64,000 bases of DNA from Gymnothorax reevesii (Eukaryota; Chordata; Actinopteri; Anguilliformes; Muraenidae). Positions 31,448-44,005 of the stretch are shown piece by piece; the stretch's first letter is position 1, and each line of letters opens with the position of its first letter. The stretch lies in NCBI GenBank assembly GCA_029721435.1, contig CM056576.1, positions 65,491,876 through 65,555,875 on the forward strand. Reading direction: 5' to 3'. The notes under the pieces were generated by a model. The model worked only from the letters and a program-made list of their open reading frames with translations, searched no databases and had not been told where the DNA came from. Position numbers and translations under genes: made by a program.

Positions 31448-34400
31448 CATTTTCAAAACCATATAGTTAAATGGGACATGTATTACAAAATATTTACTTT
31501 TTCAGTGGCAGTATCTGGAGTGCCTACCAACCCACAAATTTTAAGTAAAACAATCCAGCCATTTTTGGGGGCTTCTTTTTTATAAAACATGGCATTTGGC
31601 ATGCCACTTAGATTTAGCTCCTCTTTCAATGTTACATGCAAGGTTAAGAGAGTTGTTCTGCCTCTCATCTGAATATCTTCACCCACATCTTATTTTGTTC
31701 TTTTATGGCAATATCTCAGCTTCATTCGGCAAAACCTTTATGTGTGTGTGCTGCCCACTTTTTGATTGACTGCTTCATACTACGAAATTGGGTTGGTACA
31801 AAGCAGGACTGGCAACAAAATTTATATTCAAGGCGTAAAAATGTATAGAAAGAAGTGGTGCCCTCAATTTATTTTCTAGAAGAATCTATAGCTAGCTGGC
31901 TGGGTGTTTCTAATTTCAGTTAATTTTGAACTAAATTACAAGTGCTGCTATTAAGCTACTTAATTGACTGGGAATTTAAAAACCGTTACTTGTTTAGCTC
32001 GGGGCAATGTAAAAGACACATTGATTGGGGGTACATTTCCCAAAATCATAGTCCCCAACTAAGTTAGCAACTTGCATAGTTTGTCTATTCACAGTCAATG
32101 GGTCCAACTATGTAAGTTAGCATCTGTGATTTTGGGAAATGCACTCAAAACAGATAGAATGCGGATGACTGGTTTAAATAGGGCCTGTTTTGAATTGAGC
32201 CTGTTTTTGATGGAGTAGCGCTGCTGTTGCTACTATACGGATGCTAACCGCGGACTATTTTAAACGGATTGAGCTCTAAGTGAAGTTAAACCTATTTAGT
32301 GACAACGTGTCACATTTGTTCGTGAGTGTGACAACCATCCTTGCCATGCTTGCAGACATACTGATCCATGGTCATTGTGCAGCTTGCCCAAGAGCTAACT
32401 AGGTAACTCACAAATTATTCAGTCATCAGTATTCAGAGACTTGTCAGTAGCAATTGTCGCTCTCTGTTGATGCAATGCTCTGTTTGCCGGCCTATCAGAA
32501 CTCAGAGCTCATTTTATAGAGGGGATGTGAACTCAGAACAGCCAGTTTTTCAGAGGGTTAGGATTGATGGGAATCAAATTGTCTAGAAATCACAGAATTT
32601 TCATGGTTTTTTTTTTTTTTTTTTTTGGAAAAAAGTTAATAAACCTTCCTTTTCGACATCCAAGAATATTATGACTTGAAAAAAAAAAAAAACTGTGTAA
32701 TAACTCCCCTTTCAGCCCGAAAGTCTGCCTTTTAACAATATTTTTAATGATTCATTTAAAATACATGGTGGTGGTTTACACAGCCAGTATGATAAATTGT
32801 CACTGTCCAAATGCTTGTGGACCTGACTGGATGAATTTGTCTCATGGATGATGAGCCTCCATCAAGTATCATATCAGAGTATGTTGATAAATTGAAGGAG
32901 CTGTAGATAAGCTGAGAAATTCTGGCGATGAAGGATTGACAGTGATGTAGCAGGCAGCGACACAACAGCCCTTACGAGACAGCAGTTTGCTGAAGCCTTC
33001 ACCACAAATTCAGTGCGGAAAAATTGTAGCTGCGTGGAGGAAATAGGGCAGCTTTTAAAGCATCAAACCATCAGGGCTATGAGTATTTTACATATTAGGG
33101 TCAAATTCATTGTTCACAGTATTGTCTTGAGGGGGCATTAGGGGATGCCTATCATATTTCTTCAATGACGTTGTTTTCCACCGCAATTCAACCAGAGAAC
33201 CTTTTGAGTCGTGGTGTTAATATTCCACAGATACAATGTTTCTAGATTTGATCCTCTAATTTAATCTTCAAATTTTTAATGATAGAAGTAATCGAGCATT
33301 TCATCTATCTATTGCTTTTTGGCATAACTGTTTATCCTAACTCATAAATTGTCATTGAGCTACATTTTCTGTCCAAAGAAATACCCTTGATGCTTACTCT
33401 TCTTCCTTGACCTCCTGAGACAGCTACAGAAGACAACAAGCTAAACTTAGAGCTCCAAAACTTTTTGTTATGTGGGTCATGGAAGCCAGACAATGTCAGC
33501 ATAATCTCTTGGCTGTGTGACATTTGCTTTATAGTGACATGTCCAAGGCCCTTTTAAATTAGCAACATGAAGCTTTGGTGTACGCACTTACAATTGAGTC
33601 AGAGCCAAAGCAAGGACTCTCAGAATATCAGTCAAAAGGAACAGCGCTGTGGTCCGTGGCAGAAATAAATCACGGGGCTTGTATAAACTATCAGCAGGTC
33701 GGGAAGTTTATGAACTTTGAGTTTCATTGAGCCATAAATCAGAGCAATAGGCTTCAGGAGAGCTGCTGCTTTGATCCATTCAACAGAATACATCCAGTGG
33801 TCTCAACAAGGTTTTTTTAAAAAAAAAAAAAACAACTGATGTCAAGAGTTGATAAGAGGCTGACAGGAAACAAGCAGCTGGGGTTCAGACTAGGCAGTAT
33901 GCTCACTAGTTCTTCTTGTAACAGAGATATAGGAGATAAAGGGGTCAGTTTCAATTGGTTTTCACCTATCTGGGCTCAGTCACTCATATTCTCTCCCAGA
34001 GTGATTTACTGCTCTCCCCTTCTGGGAGGTCAGATAAAAGCCTTGATTAGTTCCCCTGCCAGCTTTGCTCATTGGTGTTTCAGAAGATTCCATGACCGAA
34101 GCTATTCCAGAGACAGTCGCAGTAGTTCAGAGAACCACCTGCCCCAAGTTTTACTCACTAGGAAATCTTGAAATAAAAATTTAAAAGAGTCCACACATCA
34201 ACCACTGATGCTGCAAACTCTCTTGAATAGTTTCCCTTTTAGCTTCTCAAAAAAATTTCTGTTTTAAGGCAAGAAAACAGTGTCATCAGTCACATCGCTT
34301 GTTTCATCAGAAATTTAGAGATATGCTGGGATGAATATTAAAAAATAGCACTCAAATTCAGTTAAAATGCAGCTTGCACTCTCTTTAATTTGTATTTCAA

Positions 34401-34562
34401 TGAGGTGTCTCAGTTCTCACAATGTATGGCAACCATTGAAATGAGTCAAATTGCAGCGCAAAGAACAATAAGCTTGTTTCTCAATCAAATGACTTATAAT
34501 ACAGTTTAGCAAGGAACAAAGAGCAACAGAACAGTAGCTGATTGCACTAAACAGGTATGGTA
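31448..34562. other. About 3 kb without recognised genes
   Basis: Contains a palindromic MITE (32027-32146), homopolymer T and A runs near 32610 and 32680, and a Tc1-end-like phrase at 32801-32830 ('tgtccaaatgcttgtggacc'). No convincing coding sequence. Confidence 0.5.
32027..32146. repeat. Short palindromic MITE
   Basis: About 120 bp with inverted arms: left 'catttcccaaaatcatag', right complement 'catttcccaaaatcacag'. The two halves also share 'aagttagca' motifs in opposite orientation, so the transcript would fold as a hairpin. The duplication is not clear. Confidence 0.7.
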
Positions 34563-36075
34563 CAGCGCTATGAAAGATTATTTGCCCTCTTCCTGATTTC
34601 TTTTATTTTTGCATATTTGTCACATGTAAATGTTTTGAATCATCAAACTAATTTTAAAGGACAAAGATAACAAGAGTACATACAAAATGTAGTTTTTGAA
34701 TTATGATTTCATTCATTTAAGGAAAAAAACTCAACCTGGCCTTATGCAGAAAAGTAATGCTCCCTTAGTTACTAAATTGAAATAAATTTAATTGTTAATT
34801 GGGCACAATTTCTCTTGACATACCCAGGCATGATAACTTCCAGGCCAGTTGAATCTTAATGTCACTTAAATAGATACTGTCTGACAGAGTGAAATAGGCA
34901 AAAAGCAGCACATGATGCCACAATCTACAGAAATTCAAGAACAGATGAGAAACAAAGTTGTTGACATCCTTCAGTCTGCAGAGGGTTAAAAGGCCATTTG
35001 CGAGGCTTTGAGACACCTGCAGATCACAGTGAGAGTCATATCATATGAATGCAGAAAACCTTGAACAATGCTGAACCTTCCCAGGCCAGCCTTCCATAAT
35101 TTCTCCAAGAGTGCATTAATGACTCATCCAGGAGGTCACAAAAGAACTGACTAACATCTAAGGCCCCGTCTACATGTACCTGGATATTTTTGATAACAGA
35201 TATTTTTCGACCTATTGTCCACATGTAAACAATGTTTTTTTGGTCTCTAAAATGGAGATTTTTTTTAATGCATTCTAAGGCCCCGTCCACACATACCCAC
35301 ATATTTTTTTTAAACTTTATCAAGCCTTTCAAAAAAAAATGCATTCTGATGTGGACAGAGATATTGTCAAAAACGCGTCCTGTGGACAGAATTTTTTTTT
35401 TCTAAAACAGGAAGAAAAATATCTGTTTAAAAAAATTATCAGGATATGTGTTGACGGGGCCTGAAGAACTGCAGCTCTCACCTGTCTCAGTCATGGTCAA
35501 TGTTCGCGATTCCTCAGTTGAAAGAATCTGAGCAGAAATGGCCTCCGTGGGAAAGTTGCGGCTAAAGTCACTGCTGACTGAAAAGAACATAAAGGAACAA
35601 AAATACCAAAACACCTGGATGACCCCAAAAAATTTGGAATAAAATTCTGTGGACTGATTGGATGCGTCCCACCTGGAATAAAGCTAAAAAGTGTTCCACA
35701 ATAAAACCATCGATCGTACCGACAGTCAAACAAATTGGTGGTGGTGAGATGGTCTGGGGCTGCATTGCCGCTTCAGAACCTGGGTGACTTGCCATAACCG
35801 TGAACTGTAAATTCTGCTCTCCACCAGAAAATCATACTGGTAAATGTCTGGCCACCAATTTGAGACCTTAAGCTGAAGTGCAGTTGCGTTATGTAGCCAA
35901 TCTCACCGAAATAAAACAATTCTGCAAAGAAGAGTGGGGCAAAATTCCTCCGAAGTAAAGTAAAAGACTCCTTATGAGCTACAGTATGATTTTTAGGTGG
36001 CACAACCAGACATTAGGTTTAGGGGGCAAATATTTTTTCCCATACGTGGTATAGGTTTTGAATAAGGTTTAGGAT
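34563..36075 (+). mobile_element. Tc1-like element E, decayed
   Basis: The left end 'cagcgctatgaaag' follows TA at 34561-34562. The body matches elements D and F. Coding remnants around 35640-35790 include the first Asp region and 'VWGC'. The Glu region is deleted, leaving only C-terminal pieces (KQFCKEEWGKI, about 35910-35940). The right inverted repeat is lost near 36075. It is interrupted by a MITE at 35161-35462. Confidence 0.75.
35161..35462. mobile_element. MITE inside Tc1 element E
   Basis: The inverted termini are 'aggccccgtctaca' and the complement of 'tgttgacggggcct'. A second 'aaggccccgtccacac' head starts at 35278, so the element is a partial tandem or self-nested form. The interruption is shown by the uninterrupted sequence in element D (30550-30575). 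No clean target duplication was found. Confidence 0.7.
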
Positions 36076-37105
36076 AACACTTTACCTTGGGACACCGTGT
36101 GAAATGTGGATAAAAACAGACACTGGGTGATTTTCGTGTTAAGTGTGTGACATTTGGAAGGTATTCTAGACATTTTTCAATGCACTATACTTGAATTGGG
36201 TTACAGGTGGGGATCAATATAGGACAACCACAAAATACCTGGGCTTAACTATCAATGTGGTCCAACAACTTGGTATTTGCCTGAAACATTGGAAGTACAG
36301 GACAAGAAAGAGACTGTGTTACGTGTGTGACAGAAAATGGGTCAATCACTACATTTAATTTACATTACAAAGGTTCTGTTATTTTAACGAAGATTATGAC
36401 ACTTTGGCTTCATCAACTTTAGCAGTAATTATTCCTGTTTTCGTTAATTTAAACTTTAATAAAAATACCTCTCTCATTTGCATACCACAGTCTCATTTGC
36501 ATGCATCACGTGTGTGACGCCTTTGTTATGTGGGTGACCGCATGCAAATCCTGCAATGCTTAAGTCTTTACATTTAAATAAAATCATATCTCTGGCTGAA
36601 TGAATTGTCGGTCCTTGTAAGTAAGCATGGAGGTGTGTAACATACATCCTTTGTACTAGCCAATGTTCATGGTCAGAATATTGGGTTTGGCAGTATTAAC
36701 ATGGTGGACAATTGTAAACAAACATTTCACAGGTTAGTTTTAGCGACCTTCAAATTGGAATTGTAAACAGCTAGCTTTCCATCTGAGTGAACGTTCCGAC
36801 TGTAAAAATAAGCAGTTCCTTTAATGACTATGTATGGTTGGTGATGCAGCTTTGTAGATATATGGACAAAACTGAACTTTTGTGGAGAAAAGCCATGCTC
36901 TTGGTTTGCAGAGGGTACTGGTGACCATTGATTTCCAGCTGCTCCTACATTGATAAACTCTTGCTAAATTAAACCAGAAAATCAAAAAGTTGATTTGTGT
37001 TAAAAATATGCTTATTTTATGATTTGACAGTGTGCCATTTCGAGGACTATGTGTGTTTGAGGAGCCACCTGGAGAGCTGTCTCATTTGACTTCCTCTTTC
37101 AAAGC
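36076..37105. other. Non-coding DNA with recurring 'gttacgtgtgtgac' motif
   Basis: Matches or near-matches occur at 36138, 36318, 36505 and 36525. The region continues after the solo LTR at 38125-39930, where further copies lie. No protein is recognised. Confidence 0.5.
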
Positions 37106-37110
37106 CAAAT

Positions 37111-38124
37111 TGTTAGAGAGTGGACAGGTGAAGACCAGATGCAGGAACTTAAGTGTTTATTGAAACACAAAACAGTAGGAGAAAATAGGCAGACAAGCCA
37201 GAAACAAAACACCGTGCACATGCACTGAACGTTTGGGAAAACTAAGGTACAGTGCCCAAGACAGGGGGAAACAAAAGTACTCACTCAAACAGTGGCTAAA
37301 TAAAAAAAGGGAAAACTAGACCTAACTACACTGACGGAAAACACTGGGAGACTTGACAACGGGGAGACAAGACGAAGGCGCAGCAAAAACAAGACTCGGA
37401 AAAATAGAAAAAGGAAATACTCAGGAAGGCACAGGAGCTGAGATTTCACATTGCAGAGCAGAGTCTAGCAAAGTTCCATCTGATGTCTCTTCTCACTTTG
37501 CCCACAGAAATAGCCAGGTGAGGAGGCGGGGACTTGGAAAGCAATCTCGAAAGGAAACAGAAACACCTGGGATTAACGAAACAATTACACGAGAACCGGG
37601 TTAACAATAATGACTTGTGACAAGACTCTAAGACGATCAATCAAGCTAAACAGTTTAGATCACCTCAATCTAAATGTGACGAGTAAAAAGCACCACAAGA
37701 GAAGCAAAGGAAAGCACAGCTTTAAACGGGGAAAGCTTAGGCAGGAATTACAAAAGCTAGAAATACTCGCACTCGGTAATGAGTTAATAAAGGTTAATAC
37801 TACGTGACAAAATATTTACAATAACCCTCAAATAAGCGCTGGTTAGTACGGGTTAGTAATTATCCTATCAGAGAATGCTTTCACTCAGAGCTTAGCGAGA
37901 CCCAGAATCAAGCACAGGTGGAAGCAATGAATGAAATACCACAGCCGAAACCGAAAGAGGAAATGTGATTGGACAAAGAGACGCTGGCATGCTGAAGGCT
38001 GTCACTCGACATTACTGGAGTTGGAGTGAAAATAGAACATCAGACGGCGGGAACGAAAGCTGAAAAATAAAACGAATGTAAGGCATAAGCACAAAGGCAA
38101 CACACATGAGGCAGTGCCATAACA
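37111..38124 (-). repeat. Solo LTR, family L2, minus strand
   Basis: On the plus strand it runs from 'tgttagagag' to 'ccataaca'; read on the minus strand it is TGTTATGG...CTAACA. The pentamers 'caaat' (37106-37110) and 'caaaa' (38125-38129) flank it, with one mismatch. The other copy is at 61849-62864. Shared landmarks are the 'aatcacgttt/aaatgtgatt' region, 'cctctttcggtttcggc' and 'ttcattgcttcc' in complement. The polyadenylation-like 'aataaac' lies near the minus-strand 3' end. Confidence 0.85.
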
Positions 38125-38294
38125 CAAAAAAGATTTTATGCTCAGATGAAGCATACTTGTGGTCTCAGAGTTAAGGATCCCAAAAATGTATTGTTTTAAC
38201 CCCAGCCATTTTTCAATCTTCTGTATTTTTTTAATCATTTCATTGCAGAATTTTCATGAAGGTTTTTTATGTTTGCAGCCCCGTTTCTCTACCA

Positions 38295-38503
38295 TAGTGT
38301 TCCCAAACCTCTCCTGGTGTACCCCTTGTCCTGCATGCTTTAGATCTCTCCCTGCTCCAGCACAGGTGATTCAAATGATTAAGTCCAAATAAACCCAAGA
38401 AGCTGCTTGATAATAAGCAAATCATTTGAATCACCTGGGCTGGAGCAGGGAGAGATCTAGAGCATAAAGGGCAAGGGGTATGGGGGAAGTTTGGGAAACC
38501 CTA
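38295..38503. mobile_element. hAT MITE with perfect 8-bp target duplication
   Basis: The 209-bp element starts 'tagtgttcccaaacc' and ends with the complement of a similar sequence ('gtttgggaaacccta'). Its halves are near-palindromic over about 90 bp ('agatctctccctgctccagc' and its complement). The perfect octamer CTCTACCA flanks it at 38287-38294 and 38504-38511. It is the cleanest hAT signature in the window. Confidence 0.9.
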
Positions 38504-38966
38504 CTCTACCAAAATTATGAAAATAAACTGAAATACAATGAAGTACTAAATGCTGCAAGTGTATTATCTCAGTTGAGCAATATTCCCCCTCTCTATGAAG
38601 TTTAAATCTTGAATTATAAAGCATTAAATACAGTAACGCATAAATAGCCATATTTGGCTTCTGCGCAAAGGGGTTAATTTAATCCAACTAACCGCATTTT
38701 CACATTACTTTCTGAGCATTACATATTCCATGATATTACATCTAAATTCTTTCCTGCATTGTACACGGTAATACACATCATAGTTGCAAAAATCTGGCAA
38801 ACTATTAAGGTCAAATGACGGGTGGCTGACCTTCATGTTGAAGGCTTTAGTCGTCGTGACATAAGTGTGAACTAAACCTTTATTAGTCTCAAGGTAAAGG
38901 AAACAGGTCATTAATGTCCTGTCATAACATAGGCTTTGCACTTTGGTCACAAAAGTAATGTCAAAT

Positions 38967-38999
38967 GTCACACACGTAACGCCGTGTTACGTGTGTGAC
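38967..38999. repeat. Perfect 14-bp inverted repeat
   Basis: 'gtcacacacgtaac', a 5-bp spacer, then 'gttacgtgtgtgac'. The same 14-mer recurs at 36318 and 39151. Confidence 0.9.
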
Positions 39000-39616
39000 A
39001 GGAACATTTTTGGCTATAAAACAGATTCTATTTGTGGGACTGAGGAAGTTATGCCCTCCAAGCATGGAAGGTGTGGTATTAATTTATAATCTCAGGTTTT
39101 TCAAATGTTCCCTTAGATTTTTTAATTTTATAAAAACTTTGTTGCTATGCGTTACGTGTGTGACATCATTCACCACCATATATTTTGACCCTCTTAAAGA
39201 GGGCAATTTTTAAGTCTGCTGGGACTTTTCCTGCAAAAATTGAATAATAAAAACCTCAACAATAAATCATTTTTGCTGCTGAGTTTGACATTCATCTAAA
39301 TCACAAAAATATGACCTTAATTTCAAGATATCTCAAAAAATTGTGAAAAACTAAAAGACTTTAAAGTTGCAAAGTTTTGCCCCAAAATGCTTTTTTTCTG
39401 AAATTGGCATTTGCCATCCTAAACTAGAATTATAGTAGTTTGAAACATATGCATTAGTTATTTGATGGAGTTTATTTCAAAATCTGCCGTTCCAGGCTCA
39501 TGTTTCAGGGAATGGCCCCACTGCTAGCACCTAAAAACTGAGAATGTGGACCTTTTTCCGAAAAATTCCCACAAAAACTTAGAATACACCAAGGTTTCCT
39601 GAAGATTTCAGGCCAA

Positions 39617-39812
39617 CTCGGTAAACCTCGGAAAAATATTACCTCAGTATCCCAAAGTCTGTCCAGTGTACTGAAGTTTGGACAACACCTCAGTAAACCT
39701 TAGTTAAATTTTCCCGAGACACACAGAGGATTGTCTGGCCCACTAAAGGTCGGAGACTACATCGGTATTCCTTGGGAAAATTTCACCGAGGTAGACCGAA
39801 GTCTGTCTGCTA
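39617..39812. repeat. Tandem repeat of 72-bp period
   Basis: Units start at 39617 ('ctcggtaaacctcgg'), 39689 ('ctcagtaaacctta') and 39761 ('atcggtattccttgg'). The third is partial. They are diverged but align along their length, including 'gtctgtc' or 'gtctggc' in each. Confidence 0.75.
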
Positions 39813-39937
39813 GCCCTATGCTCACTCCAGAACAAAGGGGAGTGTGAATACAGTGAAAACACATGCTTCATTTAAGACCTCCCACCATAAGTGCGGTCCA
39901 AACACCAATTAATTATGCAAATTATCAGTACTGACTG

Positions 39938-40184
39938 TTCAGCGAGGTTACAGTGTAATTAAGTCAGGCCCTAGATGCAGTCCAGATGAAGTACAGGTTT
40001 AGTTCAGCCTGCTCTGTCTGTGCTGCATACAGGAATTGGCAAAGGGCAATCCACGGCCATTATAGTAAGAGCAACAAAAACACATGTTCAGTATTCAGAA
40101 TATATTCAATATTCAGTACTGTAAGCCTGTACTTCATCCAGACTGTATCTATGGCCTGGCTTAATTATACTGCTTCTCGTTGAA
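39938..40184. repeat. Inverted-repeat element with about 64-bp arms
   Basis: The arms at 39938-40001 and 40121-40184 share 'gatgaagtacagg', 'taattaag' and 'caggcc' blocks in opposite orientation, separated by about 120 bp. It looks like a MITE, but no duplication was found. Confidence 0.7.
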
Positions 40185-40750
40185 AGGGTAGTACCGGCAG
40201 TTCCCTCTTGAAATTCTTTTAAAAGTTTTTACAAACTGCCCTAAAGTAAACATGTAGTTGTTTTACATGATCTGTGATATTGAGATGGAATGTGTTACGG
40301 ATATCTTGGTTATGGCCTGCATGTCTCTCCTTTAACTATTGCCTCTGTGCTGCTTTTATGCATTGAATATACTGAAATTAATTTTTTTTCTTTCTCTCTT
40401 TTTGTGTTTATATGTAAAACTATTCATGCCGCTATCTTGACCAGGACACCCTGGAAGAAGAGATCTTATATCTCAATGGGACCTTCCTGGCTAAATAAAT
40501 GGAATACAAATAAGAGGAGTTGAAAGGCCTGAAAAGTGATGCAATGGTTACTGTCTGTCTGTTGGACAGGTAAGTTGTTGTTTTGTTTTTGGTGGAGGAT
40601 TCATTGTTTTCAAGAATTGTTTAACCACAGTCATATTATCTCAGTGCTAACATTAGCTTCCCTGTCTATCCAGGCTGGTAAGTTACATTAGCTAATGTAA
40701 GTTTGCATATGGAGGGGTTACTTCCGTAGGTGCTCAAGTCCATATTCATT
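40185..40750. other. Non-coding stretch with a retroposon tail
   Basis: The piece 40450-40510 ('ctcaatgggaccttcctgg' then 'ctaaataaat') matches the tail shared by many fish retroposons, with a short AT-rich simple repeat after it. Otherwise nothing is recognised. Confidence 0.45.
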
Positions 40751-40761
40751 AAAAATCAGAT

Positions 40762-41233
40762 GAGCTGCCGGATAGCTCACTCGGTTAAGGCGCTGCGCTG
40801 CAATGCAGAGGTGACTATCACGTCGCGGGTTCGAGCCCCGGCGTACCCACTGGCAGGGGTCGGCAGCTTCTTCAGAGTAGCGCACAATTGGTCATTGCGC
40901 AATGGAGTTCCAAATTGGGAAGGGACTGCCGGATTTGGGAATACAGTAATAGCTTTGTTCGTTGCTCCAGCGCCTCCTGTTGGCCAGACGGGCGCTCGTC
41001 AGGAAGACTCTGGGTTTGTTCATGTCCGGGTATCCTCCGGCCTCGTTCTGAACTTACGAGGATTCAACCAATGAATGTATAAGAATCAGTGGCTGACAGG
41101 CACGTGCCTGAACCGTGAACTGTCCCCACTATCCTGAGTTGGCAGCAAGGGGTCACATACGAGCAAGCTTTGTACATAGTTCACCAATTGGGCTTTCCAG
41201 ATTCGGGGGGGATTGGAGATGCCAAATTTAAAA
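40762..41233 (+). mobile_element. tRNA-derived SINE, near-complete, 11-bp target duplication
   Basis: It opens with a tRNA-like head. The A box 'tagctcactcgg' is at 40773-40784 and the B box 'ggttcgagccc' at 40828-40838, both good matches to the RNA polymerase III promoter. The body of about 390 bp ends in an A run. The 11-bp repeats 'aaaaatcagat' flank it at 40751-40761 and 41234-41244. The promoter is well preserved and the copy looks young. A second copy is at 18432-18913. It is not a functional tRNA gene because the head continues into the SINE body and the cloverleaf is imperfect. Confidence 0.93.
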
Positions 41234-41244
41234 AAAAATCAGAT

Positions 41245-41480
41245 AACACTACAAATCCACTCTCTCATTGATGAGTAATAAGCCACATAAGCTAGTTTGC
41301 GCCAAGAAGCACTCAAAGACAATATAAAATGAGCAGTGAAATGGAAATTCTGAAAGAAGCCACTTCTTGTGGTGACCAAGTCCAGTCAACCAATCAAAGC
41401 GTCGCTTACAAAATTGGTTGGCCAATTGCAGCCACTGTTCCTTTCTTTAGTAACCAAAATGGTTGACTCTACAGGCCAAG

Positions 41481-41520
<40 letters not shown>

Positions 41521-44005
41521 ACCCAGTAGAGCTTAAAAAAAAGAGACCCAGGCAGCTAGAAACATGGGCTAAAAACGAGTGAAAAAGAAGTCTGGTGAAT
41601 GGTTATCTTTTTTAGCTGCTTATTCTTCGGCTGAACTTTCTAATTACCATGCCACATTCCTATCTATGATGGATGAAGTCTTTAAACCTGTTTGGATGGT
41701 GGTACTGCCCATTCATGATATACGCAGATTGGTTTTAATTGTGACCTTTGTCAGCTGCATTTACCTTCCATTTCACTGTACATATATCTTCCATTTGTTT
41801 TGTTAAAGAAGCTTTTTGACATCCGTGACTATTGTATGCTGGCATGACTATATTTGCTGTTCATTTTCAATAGAGGATAGGTATGTTTTGTTTTCAAAAA
41901 TATGCTCTGTTTTAGTACTCTGAAATGATAAAATTTGCACACCTCTGGAAATCAACCCTTTATATACCTTTCAAACAAAACTCTATCTTGTGTAACATTA
42001 TATGGTTGCCGGTGTAGGAGTATGTGTCGTTTACATATTAGCTTTTCACATATTTATTGATGGGGTGGTCTGTTTTCATTACTATCACTATTTTGTAGTT
42101 ATAAGAAGGATCACGCGACATCCAAACCATTGAAACTGGATGGACAGGATTTTGCCCTTTTGGACAGCAACCTGTTTCCCAGCTGTACTTGATGAAGTTG
42201 AGAAGGGAAAAAACTCCAGATAGCTAGCTTTTTAGACTGCTCTCAGCGCATGTGTATAGGTTGAAATGCTGGATGGAATCCAATCTGACTGTCCTCATCC
42301 ATGTCGCATGGCCACATGTCAGATGTGTATCCGATTTAGGACCACATTTGCAAGGGGCTAAATTTTGATTTGAATATTGTATATTTAATCGGATTTCTGT
42401 GTCCATTCAGCCATGGAAACATCAGATCTGAGTAACATTAATGCAAAAAAGAATGTGATTTCAGTTACTTGGTAATGTGAATGTAGTGTTCGTTTGCCCT
42501 TCGATGGATTGTCTTGTTCTCTTCATTGTGCTTTACACCTGTTCCAGGTGGAGCTCTCTGAACCCTTCTTTCTTCAGCAATTTAAAGGGTAAACAAGTGA
42601 CCAGTGTATCAGGGTCTCTCATCGCTCAGCAGTTATCCAAGTAGATAGTTCTTATGCGTCTGTTTGTGCCTATTTCTGCAGTTATCAATTAGAAGGATTG
42701 GGGAACAGATTGCAATCTATTTTTTCGTGCTCATCAATCGACTCATTGTTACTTTCAAGATGGAGGCGACTGGAAACTGCCACCAGGTACTGTTTGCATA
42801 AATAAATTTTGCATAAATCCTGTGCATTTTCAAAGTTCTCAGTGCCTGGTTTTAAATGTCAGGGCCCTCGGAATTCTACCGATGAAGTGTGGAGCTTCAT
42901 TGAGCCTTGTTAATGAGGAAAAAAGTCGTAGTATTTCTTTGCATGGCAACGCGATGCCCGATTCGCTACCATTGTAAGCCTGTTGGGAGCTTCGGCTAAA
43001 AAGCCATTTATTACAAAATATTGCATGCGTATGGAGGTGGGGTATTCAATAAAAGTTAGTACTCATTTTCATGTTTCAATACACCCCAAGTCAATTTCAC
43101 ACCGGAATTCTCCTTTAATGCCATCCAAGTGTGACATAATAATAGTCTAAACTCAGAAAAATAATTTTCTCAAAGCCGCGCGCTTGACAAAACTGTTCTG
43201 GATCTTCCGTGCTCCATTTTTTTTTAGCACATCAGGCGATCAAACATGCTCTTCATGATTGTCTTTGATTCAATTTCAACAATGTAAGCAAAGATAAGAA
43301 ACCCCCATAATCCTAATCCTTATCATAATCCCTTCAAATCGACAGCCATACCCATAAAACTGCCGTATCTCTAGCCACTGCGAAAAAAACGCGCGTCCAA
43401 ATGATTGATTTCCATCTTTCACGAGGAGAACTAGCAACACCTGATAGAGAGGAGTATTTTCAGAGTGAATGTATAGTTCATTAGAAAAGATGATTGCGAA
43501 CAAGTCAGGACAAATAGAAGTTGTGAAGGGATGTTCCTGGCACACTCGATGTTCAGTTCTGGCTACACCACTGGTGCAGATACAGCCTTTACCATATGCA
43601 GAAATTATCTGAATGAGTTTTTCTCCATTTTTCTAATTAGGCTACTGAAAGTGCCTCCAAAATTTTCATACATAGATGCCACATACATAAACGTGCCACA
43701 ACCTTAACTGACAGCTGCAAACCATATCAGCGCACTCATGAAACCCGCTCAAATCTAGTAACCTGGACATTGATACCAAGTGAGTGGATATATACTGTAA
43801 CTACATTAGCAAGCCAGCTCGCAATCCTTTCTATGAAGCATCTTAAAGCTATTCTTACCTTTCTGGCATGCGGCACAGCACTTAGTAGAAATTTGAACAT
43901 GAGCAACTCCGCCTCCCTCCAAAGTCCCACCCTGTTCCCCCTGCCTGACCTCTGAGGCTCACCTCCTCCCCTGATGCATGTGGTGAGAAAGTGAGGAGCG
44001 CGAAT
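41245..44005. other. Non-coding DNA with a GT microsatellite and hAT-like debris
   Basis: (TG)18 lies at 41484-41519. A hAT-end-like segment at 43465-43573 (minus strand, 'cagtggtgtagccagaac') resembles 13212-13310. No gene is recognised. Confidence 0.45.
41484..41519. repeat. (TG)n microsatellite
   Basis: Eighteen TG units in an unbroken run. Confidence 0.97.

Larger units (their letters stand above)
38130..39937. other. Non-coding DNA continuing the motif region
   Basis: Contains a hAT MITE (38295-38503), a 14-bp motif inverted pair (38967-38999), another motif copy (39151-39164) and a 72-bp tandem repeat (39617-39812). No gene is recognised. Confidence 0.5.

Noticed and set aside
36460..36510. 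Two 'atttgcat' octamers as an immune-type enhancer
   Set aside because: Short AT-rich motif likely by chance; no gene nearby to regulate.
40762..40843. Functional tRNA gene
   Set aside because: The A and B boxes are good, but the sequence continues into a SINE body with A tail and target duplication, and a second full SINE copy exists at 18432-18913.
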